This document shows positions 46,440 to 55,572 of a DNA stretch of 64,000 nucleotides, in pieces. The stretch covers positions 1,257,001 to 1,321,000 of the forward strand of contig JADJSX010000023.1 in the NCBI GenBank assembly GCA_016711485.1, read 5' to 3'. Made by a program: the position numbers and the translations under genes. The notes under the pieces are model-generated. The model was not told the origin of the DNA. It searched no databases and saw only the letters and a program-made list of their open reading frames with translations. Source of the stretch: Leptospiraceae bacterium (lineage in GTDB: Bacteria > Spirochaetota > Leptospiria > Leptospirales > Leptospiraceae). The number at the start of each line of letters is the position of its first letter. Positions within the stretch are counted from its first letter, which is position 1.

Positions 46440-47003
46440 TTATTTGGAGACTGAAATTCCTTCTGTATATATTTTTATCAACATCTTAAAACTATCGTTT
46501 ATGTCTTCATGCATTCCAAAACCACCTTGTCTTTCTAATTCGATAAACCCGTGCAACAAACTTCTCAGAGATCGAACGGCATGAATAAGATTTTTTTTTG
46601 GGACTTTTAGGGCAAAAACAAATGGAATAATAGATTCAAGAAGTAAAGTAGCTACATTCTGAAATTCTTTTGAGCGCCTATTCATTGCCGGTTGGATTGC
46701 ATCATATAGAGCTTTGTGCTCTAACGCATAATTACGATAAACCAAACAGGCTTCGAATAATTCTTTTTTAGGATTGTTTTTCTTTTCTATGGATAGAATT
46801 TTTTTTGTTAATTCTGTTGCTCCGCGAATTCCTAATTCATCTTGTAAATCTTCTAAACTGTTGATATGTTTGTAGAGAGAAGGTGGTTTAATAGCAAGTT
46901 TTCGAGCGATAGATCCTAGAGAGAGAGCTTGGAAACTTTCTTGATTTGCAAACTCGATGGCCGCTTCGATAACTGCGCTTCGATTGAGTCCCTGTCTTGG
47001 CAT
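46440..47003 (-). CDS. TetR-family regulator
   Basis: 187 residues, ATG at 47003. N-terminal HTH: LNRSAVIEAAIEFANQESFQ, LSLGSIARKLAIKPPSLYKHINS, the TetR signature. The C-terminal ligand domain contains a WHG-type segment (LHGFIELERQGGFGM). It sits directly downstream of the hydrolase gene (stop and start adjacent), so the pair is one unit. The inverted repeat at 47971-48012 is its probable operator. Confidence 0.88.
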   Translation of the reverse strand: MPRQGLNRSAVIEAAIEFANQESFQALSLGSIARKLAIKPPSLYKHINSLEDLQDELGIRGATELTKKILSIEKKNNPKKELFEACLVYRNYALEHKALYDAIQPAMNRRSKEFQNVATLLLESIIPFVFALKVPKKNLIHAVRSLRSLLHGFIELERQGGFGMHEDINDSFKMLIKIYTEGISVSK

Positions 47004-47948
47004 TTATTTTTTTTCCGGTGTATAGGAATTTTCGGGGTCATGTCCGAATATTACTTTGACTTGCGGATTACGTTTATTAAATGCAATTAGTTTTTCGAGA
47101 GATTCTTCACTCTTTTTTTTGTTTTGTGTTTTACCTGGAGCTATAGAATTTTTAAAACCGTAACTTGTGTGACTAGCATCTCCCGTTAGTAATGTGCTGC
47201 CAGATTTTGAATTAACTAAAAACGAAATATGACCTTCTGAGTGACCCGGGGTATGAATTGCCCAAAGAGATCCATCTCCCCAAACATCTATAACTTTCCC
47301 AAGTAAATCTACATTAGCCGCAGATTCAAAATTTATCTCCTGAATTTCATTTATTCCATCTAGATGATTCATACATACTCCGAATAAATCTGCATAGGAA
47401 TCTGATAGACTTCCTTTTCCCGCGTAATAGGGAATATCTTTAGAAAGGGCAGGAACACCGGTTGTATGGTCTGCGTGTAAATGAGTGAAGTAAACACCTG
47501 TTACCTTCGCATTCATTGATTTAAGAAGATTTGCAATATCTTGTCCTGGTTTTTGTTTTGCAAAAGAGAAAAATTTTGCCATACAGCCGAAGTTGCCATG
47601 TCCTGATTTTGAAAATGAATCATCAAAACCTGTATCTATTAAAACATCTCCTTTTTCTGGATGACGAACTAAATAACTCATTACCGGAACATATACCTTT
47701 GTATTTTTTAGAGAAGGATCCTTTTCTAAATTCAAAAGTAAAGAAGTATCTACTTCAATTTCGCCTGTGTTAAGAGGAAATAACTCGGGTAAACCTCTAG
47801 TGTTTGGTTTTAACAATTGGGAATCCGTTAGGACACGGTTATCTTTTGGGACAAAATCTCTGACCTTTGGAATATAAGTTCCGCAGTTAATTAGAATCAC
47901 AGCCAATGCCAAAATATAGAATATATATGAGTGGTGTTTAATTTTCAT
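47004..47948 (-). CDS. Metallo-beta-lactamase-fold lipoprotein, lactonase-like
   Basis: 314 residues from ATG at 47948 (AAGGAGATTTTT upstream). Lipobox LAVILINC at the end of the signal, so membrane-anchored outside the cytoplasm. Zinc motif THLHADHTTG, then a downstream DASH and GHDPE, as in AHL-lactonase-type enzymes of this fold. Substrate unknown; quorum quenching is only a family possibility. Regulated with the TetR gene by the operator upstream. Confidence 0.82.
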   Translation of the reverse strand: MKIKHHSYIFYILALAVILINCGTYIPKVRDFVPKDNRVLTDSQLLKPNTRGLPELFPLNTGEIEVDTSLLLNLEKDPSLKNTKVYVPVMSYLVRHPEKGDVLIDTGFDDSFSKSGHGNFGCMAKFFSFAKQKPGQDIANLLKSMNAKVTGVYFTHLHADHTTGVPALSKDIPYYAGKGSLSDSYADLFGVCMNHLDGINEIQEINFESAANVDLLGKVIDVWGDGSLWAIHTPGHSEGHISFLVNSKSGSTLLTGDASHTSYGFKNSIAPGKTQNKKKSEESLEKLIAFNKRNPQVKVIFGHDPENSYTPEKK

Positions 47949-47970
47949 AAAAATCTCCTTGTATCTATAA

Positions 47971-48012
47971 AAGCTAATACTGTTAGCCATAATTAGCTAA
48001 TGGTATTAGCTT
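47971..48012. promoter_or_regulatory. TetR-type operator
   Basis: AAGCTAATAC at 47971-47980 and its perfect inverse GTATTAGCTT at 48003-48012, with inner GTTAGC and AGCTAA repeats between. It lies 23 bp upstream of the hydrolase ATG, the right place for autoregulation by the linked TetR protein. Confidence 0.72.
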
Positions 48013-48233
48013 GCAAATCCTATTTTGTGAAAAAATGGGCGAGTGAAATAAAAAATGCATTTAGAAATCTGGAGAATGGTTTTTGAAATGACTATACGCA
48101 AAACTATCTCAATTTAATCGTTTCGGATTACCTTGCAATAAAGTGAATATAGATAATGAATGTTTGTTTTTTTACCTACTCCGTCAGAAGTATTCTGACC
48201 GGAATAGGAAGATGAGTGGGTTTTTTAGAAAAA

Positions 48234-49106
48234 TTATTTTATTTTTTCTGGAATTACTGAATCTAAAAAGTTTTTAATATCGCTTAAAACAATATTTCTA
48301 CTTTCAGGTAATTCATTCATTAATTCATGATATAAACCTGGATAGAGTTTTAGACTTTTATTTTTAGAAGCAGTAATGTGACTATCGAGTTCAATACTTC
48401 CGCGTGCCTCAGCTACTCCGTCGGCCTCTCCATGAATCATAAAAATTGGAATTTCAATCGTTCTTGCCTTTTCATAAATTGCATACGATAGACGAAACAG
48501 ATGATTTGCCATTTGGAAAGATATTTTTCCATGATTGAGAGGATCATCCTTGTAAGCCTGTACTACTGCTTTATCATGACTTAGTAAATTTATATCAATA
48601 TTTGCATCAACTACAAATTCAGGAATAACGTTTGCAAGAATTTTAGCGAGTTCTCTTTTTACTAATTTTTCAAAATCAAATTTTACTTTTAGTCCAGGAG
48701 AACTAACTACTAGTCCGTGCATTTTATCTTGATTGTGAACTTCCATTGTATACTGCAAAGAGATTACTCCACCAAGGGAATGTCCAAGTAGAAAAAATTT
48801 CTCTTTTTTTTCTTGTTCGAGTGCGATATGGATTAAGTCTGATAAATCATTTATATAGTATTGGAATTGAGGAACGTGTCCACGTATTCCTTCAGATCTT
48901 CCATGGCCACGTGAATCTAGTGCATAAATCGAAAAGTCTGAATCTTTCAGTTTATCAATTATATTAGAGTATCGATCACTGTGCTCTCCAAAACCATGCT
49001 GAATTACCAGTAGTCGATTCGCGTTTGGTTTTCTCCATGACTGGTAAAAAATTTTAGTGTTATCTGTTGATGCTTGAAAACTGCTTTGTTTGTTTGTATA
49101 TCCCAT
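48234..49106 (-). CDS. Alpha/beta hydrolase, monoacylglycerol lipase-like
   Basis: 290 residues, ATG at 49106. Oxyanion HGFGEHSDRY, DSRGHGRSEG, nucleophile elbow GHSLGG (S110), acid GEADG (D229) and histidine YPGLYHELMNE (H260) match Hydrolase_4/lysophospholipase enzymes. No signal peptide, so cytoplasmic. It would release fatty acids from monoglycerides or lysophospholipids. Confidence 0.88.
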   Translation of the reverse strand: MGYTNKQSSFQASTDNTKIFYQSWRKPNANRLLVIQHGFGEHSDRYSNIIDKLKDSDFSIYALDSRGHGRSEGIRGHVPQFQYYINDLSDLIHIALEQEKKEKFFLLGHSLGGVISLQYTMEVHNQDKMHGLVVSSPGLKVKFDFEKLVKRELAKILANVIPEFVVDANIDINLLSHDKAVVQAYKDDPLNHGKISFQMANHLFRLSYAIYEKARTIEIPIFMIHGEADGVAEARGSIELDSHITASKNKSLKLYPGLYHELMNELPESRNIVLSDIKNFLDSVIPEKIK

Positions 49107-49644
49107 TGTATTTCTCTCTTTCTAAGACATATTTGCAAATTAGGTATTTGTCGTAAATTCCTTTCTAAAAAAATTTAATTTAAAAACAATTATTCACTCA
49201 CATTACGCTATCGCTATTATCATTGCTTCTCAAAAGCAATGCTATACCGCGGGCTATTGATTTCGCTATCACTATTAATTCATTAGCAGTTTCTAATATT
49301 CTCAAGATTTTCCTTCTTTCCATAAATTACCAATTTTGCGTAAGGTCAGTTAATTAAGTTAAATCTTGTCGCAAACATTTTATTAGCCACTGGGTATTGG
49401 GTTTCGATAAATATTGTGTCCGCAAATACCATCGTATCCTCAAATGATAGTTTAGTCAAATGAACTGAGACATACCCTGGGGCTGGCACGGGAGGAATTT
49501 AATTTGATACAGGACACAATGATTTACAAACTCGTAAAGTGAGAGTTGTTTCAATGGAATTTTTAATTCGTTATTTTTTGAAACTCAGTTATTTGTGATT
49601 GCCATTAATCTATTTCTTTTTTTCACTTTGGAAAGGAACTTGTA
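49107..49644. repeat. Intergenic region with family C repeat, copy 2
   Basis: No gene. 49190-49355 is a family C copy (ATCATTGCTTCTCAAAAGCA hairpin, CCGCGGGCTATTGATTTC, ATTAATTCATTAG, TTTCTAATATTC, TTTTGCGTAAGGTCAGTTA). The remaining 290 bp are AT-rich leader of the chemoreceptor gene; no promoter stands out. Confidence 0.72.
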
Positions 49645-51408
49645 ATGAAAGAATATATTTTAGATCTCAAGGCAAATAGCAAATTAAATATCACCTATCT
49701 AGGAATCGTTTTTTTGATTCTTGGATTTAGCTTATTTTTTTACTGGCAACTCGGTTCAATTATGACTTCCATCGAGTCACTCAAATTAGTTACCGATGAA
49801 AGTGAAAACAAATTTCCTATTCTAGATTCTTTATCGCGCCTACGGTGGATAATCCTTACATTTACTTTCATTTCAATTTTTTCTGGAGCTGTGCTTTTAT
49901 TTGTTTTGAAATGGACTTTTTTCAATCAAATTCAAATTGCAAATGAATCAATGAAAAAATTAACAAAAGGGGAATTGAGCACAGATGTAAAAATACTATT
50001 TCAGGATGAGGCAGGCGAACTTTTGCAAAGTATTCAGATTTCAAATCTGATATTTCAAAGTGTGTTTTGTCAATTGTTCAATGTATCACGGAAAATTTTT
50101 GAATTTTCAGGATTATTGAAAAATGAATCTGTAAAATTTTCTGAGTCCTCAAAACGCCTTGCTTCTAGTTCTGGGAATCTTTCGGAATTTGTTTTGCAGC
50201 TTACAGATTCTTCAAATCAAATCAGTAATATCGTAGTGCAGGAAGTTCAGAAAATAAAAGTACTTGGGAGTGAAATACATAATTTGAGTGCGTCCATTCA
50301 AGATCTCCAAGTAACTATTCAGAATCTGAGTGTAATCTCAAATGACTCTTTCAATCGAGCTAAGGCTATCGAGATTTTGAATCGCCAAATGGTGGATGCC
50401 ATGGATAGGATTGATAAGAGTTCAATAAATATACAAAAGGTTCTCGTGATGATCGTGGATATTTCGAACAAAACCAGTCTGCTTGCCTTGAATGCATCGA
50501 TTGAAGCAGCCAGAGCCGGCGAAGCGGGAAAAGGATTTGCCGTCGTAGCAGATGAAATTGCATCACTCGCATCTCGTGTTTCGCAGGAAACCAAATTCAT
50601 TCAAACGTATTTGAGTGAAACTAGAGATTCAGTAAAATATGGTCAGACTAAAGTGAATGAAGTTTCACATGCATTGAAAGATATTTTATCTGGTTCAGAA
50701 AAAATCGATGGAAATGTAAAATCTATTAAAACGATCACGGAAAACCAAGGTAAAAACGCAATTGAGATCAAGGAATATTCGAACCAAATGGTAGATATGT
50801 CTACAAAAATTGAAGAGAAAATTCTTTTACAAAAAAAGAAAATAGATTCGATCAATAAACAAACGCAAGCAGTGGACTTAGAATCAAATTTGATTTTCAA
50901 ATCTTCCGTAGAGATTTCTGATTTAGCAAACCAAGAATATCAGGTTGCGAATTTTTTGAGTAATATAACCGGAGAATTTAAGATTGATGGAAAAGTTTTA
51001 ATTCGATGGGGTGAAACTTTGAAATTGGGAATACCAATCATTGATCGAGAACACGAAGGTTTGATTCAAACATTGAATCTATTGTATCAAAAAACATTGA
51101 GCAATGAACCGGCCCGAACATTAAAACCCATTCTCGAATCCTTGATTGAATATACTGTAAAACATTTCAAAACAGAAGAAGATCTTTTTAAAAAATATGG
51201 ATACGAATCCTCAGTTGAACATACGAACGAACACGATAACCTAAAATCACAAGTAGTGAAATTTAAAGAAGAATTCGATCAAGGAAATTCCCATTTGGGA
51301 TTTGAACTTTTGGATTTTTTACGGAAATGGTTGACGTCTCATATTCTGATTTCGGATAGAAAGTATGTAAAGTTTTTTAAGAAATTTAATTCCGATGATT
51401 TTTTATAG
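49645..51408 (+). CDS. Methyl-accepting chemotaxis protein with C-terminal hemerythrin domain
   Basis: 587 residues, ATG at 49645 (GGAAAGGAACTTGTA upstream). Two membrane spans (LGIVFLILGFSLFFYW; WIILTFTFISIFSGAVLLFV) enclose a short periplasmic loop, followed by a HAMP-like linker and a signalling coil with the conserved tip SLLALNASIEAARAGEAGKG. Residues about 450-585 form a bacteriohemerythrin: DREHEGL, VKHFKTEEDLF, EHTNEHD and SHILISDRKY give all diiron ligands. Such receptors probably sense oxygen. Few adaptation sites are evident. Confidence 0.9.
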   Translation: MKEYILDLKANSKLNITYLGIVFLILGFSLFFYWQLGSIMTSIESLKLVTDESENKFPILDSLSRLRWIILTFTFISIFSGAVLLFVLKWTFFNQIQIANESMKKLTKGELSTDVKILFQDEAGELLQSIQISNLIFQSVFCQLFNVSRKIFEFSGLLKNESVKFSESSKRLASSSGNLSEFVLQLTDSSNQISNIVVQEVQKIKVLGSEIHNLSASIQDLQVTIQNLSVISNDSFNRAKAIEILNRQMVDAMDRIDKSSINIQKVLVMIVDISNKTSLLALNASIEAARAGEAGKGFAVVADEIASLASRVSQETKFIQTYLSETRDSVKYGQTKVNEVSHALKDILSGSEKIDGNVKSIKTITENQGKNAIEIKEYSNQMVDMSTKIEEKILLQKKKIDSINKQTQAVDLESNLIFKSSVEISDLANQEYQVANFLSNITGEFKIDGKVLIRWGETLKLGIPIIDREHEGLIQTLNLLYQKTLSNEPARTLKPILESLIEYTVKHFKTEEDLFKKYGYESSVEHTNEHDNLKSQVVKFKEEFDQGNSHLGFELLDFLRKWLTSHILISDRKYVKFFKKFNSDDFL

Positions 51409-51574
51409 ATAGAATTTCAGTATAGTTAGAAAATTAACTATGTTACTGTAAGTTTACTTTTATGAAGTTTAGCGGCTGACGTTCGTTAGCGTTATTCACT
51501 TTAGTGATTCGTAACCGCAATTTAATAGAAACCTTTACTCGAGGAAAAATAAATTTACAAGTAGTTTACAGTTA

Positions 51575-52321
51575 CTAGGTTATAATTTTACTTAGATAAT
51601 TTTTGTGTTCTTTTGTCGCAAGGTTTATGACGTCAAATCTTTTCGGTTGTGAAAATGAACCCATATCACTATCACTATTAATCAAAATGGCACCCATTAG
51701 TATTAAATACTTGCAATGGTATTTAGTATTAGCGACTAACGTATTAATGCGATCGTCAATGGCTTCATAAATCACTTCTGTAGCTTCATACAAAGGTATT
51801 TTAGCATTCACAATTCTGTCTTTTTGTTTAAATAAAATTTGCTCAATGGTGTTCATTTGGTAATCCATTTCGCTTATATTGCCGTCCACGATTTGATTGT
51901 TTAGCAGTTTATTTAATGCACCTCTTGCGGCACCACAGCATCCACTGTTAGTAGATTGACCGAATCGGTGAATTTCTCCAATTACACCATGTTTTGTAAT
52001 TCCAATATGGGGACCGTAATAGACAAAAACCGCACCTTCATCAGGAACGTGGCTCGCAAATGCTCCCATACCCGTAAGTCCGGTAAATGGAAAACCGTCT
52101 AAGCCTCCCATTTTAAAAGGTCCTAAAAATTCCCGTGTTCTAGATGGATATTGAATGCTATTTACATCATCGCTGCAAATACTATCAGCATGCATAATTT
52201 GCCCTGGCTCTAAATCTAATTCCCCTTCCACAAAATCAATTAAGGCATTTACTGCATCTACTGTGCTGGTTGCATTTGGATAATACTTGCGGATTATTTC
52301 TAGTTTTTCTCTTTTTTTCAT
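51575..52321 (-). CDS. LCIB-like putative beta-carbonic anhydrase
   Basis: 248 residues, ATG at 52321. Conserved blocks match the LCIB family: DSICSDDV (C49, D51), GPFKMGGLDGFPFTGLTGMG, ASHVPDEG (H91), YYGPHIGI (H105), HRFGQ and SGCCGAARGAL (C128/C129). LCIB proteins are zinc beta-carbonic-anhydrase relatives, first known from algal CO2 concentration and present in bacteria. The Cys-His-Cys pattern is present, so zinc binding is likely; activity is unproven. 51409-51574 upstream on the left has no gene. Confidence 0.65.
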   Translation of the reverse strand: MKKREKLEIIRKYYPNATSTVDAVNALIDFVEGELDLEPGQIMHADSICSDDVNSIQYPSRTREFLGPFKMGGLDGFPFTGLTGMGAFASHVPDEGAVFVYYGPHIGITKHGVIGEIHRFGQSTNSGCCGAARGALNKLLNNQIVDGNISEMDYQMNTIEQILFKQKDRIVNAKIPLYEATEVIYEAIDDRINTLVANTKYHCKYLILMGAILINSDSDMGSFSQPKRFDVINLATKEHKNYLSKIIT

Positions 52322-52352
52322 TTTATGGTACCCTATAATTATAGAATAATAT

Positions 52353-53342
52353 TAGAGTTGTTGCAAAATTAGAAATATCCTAAAAAAAGCTTGTACAAAA
52401 ACAATCGAGTTATTTATTTTCTGTATGAAGAATATAGAAAAGATATTAAAAAGAAACGACTTTGTCAGGCATTGACAGGAGTATCGCCTGAAAAATTTAT
52501 GAAAGTCTTCCCTATTTTGAAATTGAATTAGAAAACATGACAAGAAAGAAAGAAATCATCGAAAGGAAGAAAACTGAACTAACAAATTCGTTAGAGAAAT
52601 TATTTTTCATTCTATACTATGTAAAATGCTATCCCACATTCGATGAAGCAGGCTTTTTCTTTGGCGTCGATAAAGGAACAGCAAATCGGTGGGTTCATAA
52701 GTATTCGAAAATACTAGAGTCTACTTTAAAAACAATGATGCTATTACCCGCACGAAAGCCTAAAAAGATTACTGATAAATTGAAAAAGATGAAAGAAAAT
52801 AATGAAGAAATTTTTATTGATGGAACTGAAAGACCCAGAAGAAGACCGAAAAATAAGGATATTCAAAAAGAAAACTATTCAGGAAAAAAGAAACGGCATA
52901 CAGTTAAAAATTTAGTTATTACAAATCGAAAAAAGAAATCTTATATTTATCTAACACAGTGCAAGGCTCAATGCATGATTTCGTATTGATGAAAGAAACA
53001 CTAGTCAAAAATTATCTTCCGTCCGAAATGAAAGTTTATGTCGATACTGGATTTCTAGGCTTCCAAAAACTAAGTCCTGATCTAAATATCTTTATGCCTA
53101 AAAAGAAACCTAAATCTAGAACTCTTTTCAATACGAAAAAAACAGAATAGAAAGATTTCAAAACTTAGAATTCTCGTTGAACATGCAATAGGCGGCATAA
53201 AGAGACTTCTGGAGTCACTGATGTATTTAGAAACATCAAAAAAGGATTTTCAGATTTAATCATGAATATATGCTGCGGATTATGGAATTTAAACTTGAAA
53301 AAATTTTAGACTAACATAAAATCGAATTTTGCAACAACTCTA
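52353..53342 (+). mobile_element. IS5-like insertion sequence, decayed
   Basis: 990 bp with 18-bp perfect terminal inverted repeats (TAGAGTTGTTGCAAAATT at 52353-52370 and its complement at 53325-53342). It contains a DDE_Tnp_4-type transposase in several broken frames. TA at both outer edges may be a target duplication. A second damaged copy lies at 62053-62520. It has replaced the end of the bestrophin gene. Confidence 0.88.
52391..53150 (+). pseudogene. IS5-like transposase in three frames
   Basis: Frame 1 from TTG 52391 gives LYEEYRKDIKKKRLCQALTG and VSPEKFMKVFP; the frame shifts near 52510. Frame 2 (to 52989) has the HTH_Tnp_4 region CYPTFDEAGFFFGVDKGTAN and the first catalytic Asp in FIDGTERP. 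Frame 3 (52959-53150) carries QGSMHDFVLMKE and YVDTGFLGF with the second acidic site. The remaining end is also shifted. At least two frameshifts make it inactive as annotated. Confidence 0.85.
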
Positions 53343-54337
53343 TTATTTTGCGGTTGTAATGGGTGAGGCAACTCTTTTTCGCCCAATATTTCTCGCATGT
53401 CTCTTTCCATTGTGCGGCTCATTTGAGAAATCGGAACATCGTTGGCGTTTCCTTCAAACGGGTTTTCCGTACCTTCTCCAATCTGGTCTAAGGTAGTAAA
53501 AAACCACGAAATTAACATCGTAAAAGGAATCACCAACCAAACCATATTTCCCTTCATAATGCCGTCAATGCTGTCGTTGAGTTTGTCAAATTCTTTGAGC
53601 ATACCAAATGGCAACATGATACTAAACATTCTGATAAAATAGGTGTTGGAAGATGCGAACTGACGAGGATATGGAAAGTTTTTAATTCGTTCGCTTTTGC
53701 CTTGGTGATCGTACAATTCTTTTATCATTTTTTCTAATTCCAAGAATGTAAGATTGTCAATTTTTCTTTCGTTTAAAAGTTGTTTAACAGTTTTGGACTG
53801 CATTGCTAAAAGTTGTACAGATTTATTTTTCGCATTCAAAATTATTTCTAATTCTGTTGTGGAAAGATATTTCGCTAATTCGACTTCCAATTTAGTTTCA
53901 TGTTCAGGGACGCTAAAAAATTTTGCGTATTCTTGGTTATGAGCTTTTCCTCTGTTTTCCCAAGTTCTACTTTCACGCATTTGATATCTTAAAGCAGTAA
54001 GCCACGCAAAATGCCGATTAACCAATAGATTGGTAGTTTCTGTATCATCAAAAAAATCTCTACACATAACAGCCCACATTCTGCTGGTGTTGAGTATTGA
54101 TCCCCAAATTTGTCTGGCTTCCCAAGATCGATTATAGGTTTGTGTGTTTTTAAAACCAACTGTAAATGCTGTCGCTGTTCCTAACAACGCTACTACTGCC
54201 CAAGGCAAAGCCAGCCATTTTAGTCCGAATATTTGATAAAGTATTACCGGAATAGTGGCAATGACTAAACCTTTGTAAATATTTCTGCGAGTCCAAATAA
54301 TAAACTCTTTGAATGTGTATTCTGTTCCTGCGTGCAT
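53306..54337 (-). CDS. Bestrophin-family anion channel, C-terminus replaced by IS sequence
   Basis: 343 residues, ATG at 54337. Bestrophin pattern: FKEFIIWTRRNIYKGLVIATIPV, LPWAVVALLGTATAFTVGFKNTQTYNRSWEAR, MWAVMCRDFF, and a C-terminal PFTMLISWFFTTLDQIGEGTENPFEGNANDVPIS block. The channel conducts chloride across the inner membrane. The last 12 residues (from NNRVV to FDFMLV) are encoded by the IS end, so the native tail is lost or was short. It follows the K+ channel gene by 2 bp. Confidence 0.85.
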   Translation of the reverse strand: MHAGTEYTFKEFIIWTRRNIYKGLVIATIPVILYQIFGLKWLALPWAVVALLGTATAFTVGFKNTQTYNRSWEARQIWGSILNTSRMWAVMCRDFFDDTETTNLLVNRHFAWLTALRYQMRESRTWENRGKAHNQEYAKFFSVPEHETKLEVELAKYLSTTELEIILNAKNKSVQLLAMQSKTVKQLLNERKIDNLTFLELEKMIKELYDHQGKSERIKNFPYPRQFASSNTYFIRMFSIMLPFGMLKEFDKLNDSIDGIMKGNMVWLVIPFTMLISWFFTTLDQIGEGTENPFEGNANDVPISQMSRTMERDMREILGEKELPHPLQPQNNRVVAKFDFMLV

Positions 54338-54339
54338 GA

Positions 54340-55020
54340 TTACCCTTTGTTTGAACTCATTGAAGTGAATTTACTTATTAATATTCCAACTAACACCACA
54401 GAGTAAAATTGTCCAGTAACTCCTATGAAAGCAGTTATAAGTTTTGTGTAATGTGTATTGGGGGTGATGTCACCAAAGCCAATACTGGTGAATGTGATCG
54501 TACAATAATAAACCAAATCCATATAAATATTAGCTGCATTTGCTACCGAATAGGCTCCATTGATGCCTTTAAAAGAATTAGGGTCGGCATAATAAAAATT
54601 CTGTAATACAAAGACGCTGATCTCAATTAATAAAAAATACCCACATGCAGCCGCAGTTATGATGTCCAAATTGATATAACTTGGTTTGATTAAATACCGT
54701 AAAATTTCGATAAAAATGAATAGATAAAAAATGGACAAACTCAGATTCAATGCAAACATAAAAGTCGGGTTATCTCCAAAAAACGAAACACTTAATGGAA
54801 ACGCAATTGCTCCAAAAGTGAGAATATTTTTTACCCAATTTTTCCATCTTCCTTTTTCTATAAAAACGCCTATGCTTGCTATGCCTAAAATAATCATATT
54901 AATAGGCCAAACTATTTTCGCATAAAAATCCATATCAGTCAAAAACACACCAACAAATAAATGCTGAATGAGCGCAAAAAGTAAAATTTCGTATTTGTAA
55001 GTAAGTAAAAATTTTTTCAT
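54340..55020 (-). CDS. Two-pore-domain-like potassium channel
   Basis: 226 residues, ATG at 55020. Several spans (six in all) and a pore with the selectivity filter TSIGFGDITP (an altered TVGYGD) before the last helix. It resembles bacterial Ion_trans_2 proteins. No regulatory RCK domain is attached. Operonic with the bestrophin gene, suggesting coupled K+ and Cl- flux in osmotic adjustment. Confidence 0.85.
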   Translation of the reverse strand: MKKFLLTYKYEILLFALIQHLFVGVFLTDMDFYAKIVWPINMIILGIASIGVFIEKGRWKNWVKNILTFGAIAFPLSVSFFGDNPTFMFALNLSLSIFYLFIFIEILRYLIKPSYINLDIITAAACGYFLLIEISVFVLQNFYYADPNSFKGINGAYSVANAANIYMDLVYYCTITFTSIGFGDITPNTHYTKLITAFIGVTGQFYSVVLVGILISKFTSMSSNKG

Positions 55021-55572
55021 AAACTATTGAGTTGTGATGTTCTTTATCCCTTAAATGAGTCTTTTCTTTTTTGTAAATGTTATTAGCTTGTGGTTAATAT
55101 TTATTATCCGGAATTTTATTTTCGCAAACACGCACCTTTCTTTATTATAGTTACGACCATTTATTAGTAGCCTCAAATCGAAAAGAAAAAATTTTTATTC
55201 TTCTGAAAATATTCGAATGTAATCAATACTTAATCCAACTTCTTTATATCTACCATTTCTATTGTTTATTTGAAAAATAATGGACGGTTTACGTTTACTG
55301 CGCAGGTTATTGACTTATTCGATAAACTCAGTTAAACTTTATTAACTCACCTTACATTATCATTGCTTCTCAAAAGCAATGATAATGTAAGGTGAGCCCA
55401 ACGTTCAAGTTATGTTTGCACCTAGCGGTGGGCTCGCTGCCGCGGGCTATTGATATTATTAATACATTAGATTGTTCTCATATTATGGATTCCATTTTAA
55501 TTCTCAAAATTTTTTTTCGTAGTATTAAATCAATGGAAATTATACGTTTGGAATAGCAAAAATTTATTATTT
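55021..55572. repeat. Intergenic region with family C copy 3 and family D copy
   Basis: No gene. 55135-55190 carries a family D motif (TTATTAGTAGCCTCAAATCG). 55346-55495 is a family C copy that starts with a perfect 51-nt hairpin (23-bp arms CTCACCTTACATTATCATTG onward, loop CTCAA), followed by CTCGCTGCCGCGGGCTATTG and ATTAATACATTAG. Confidence 0.8.
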
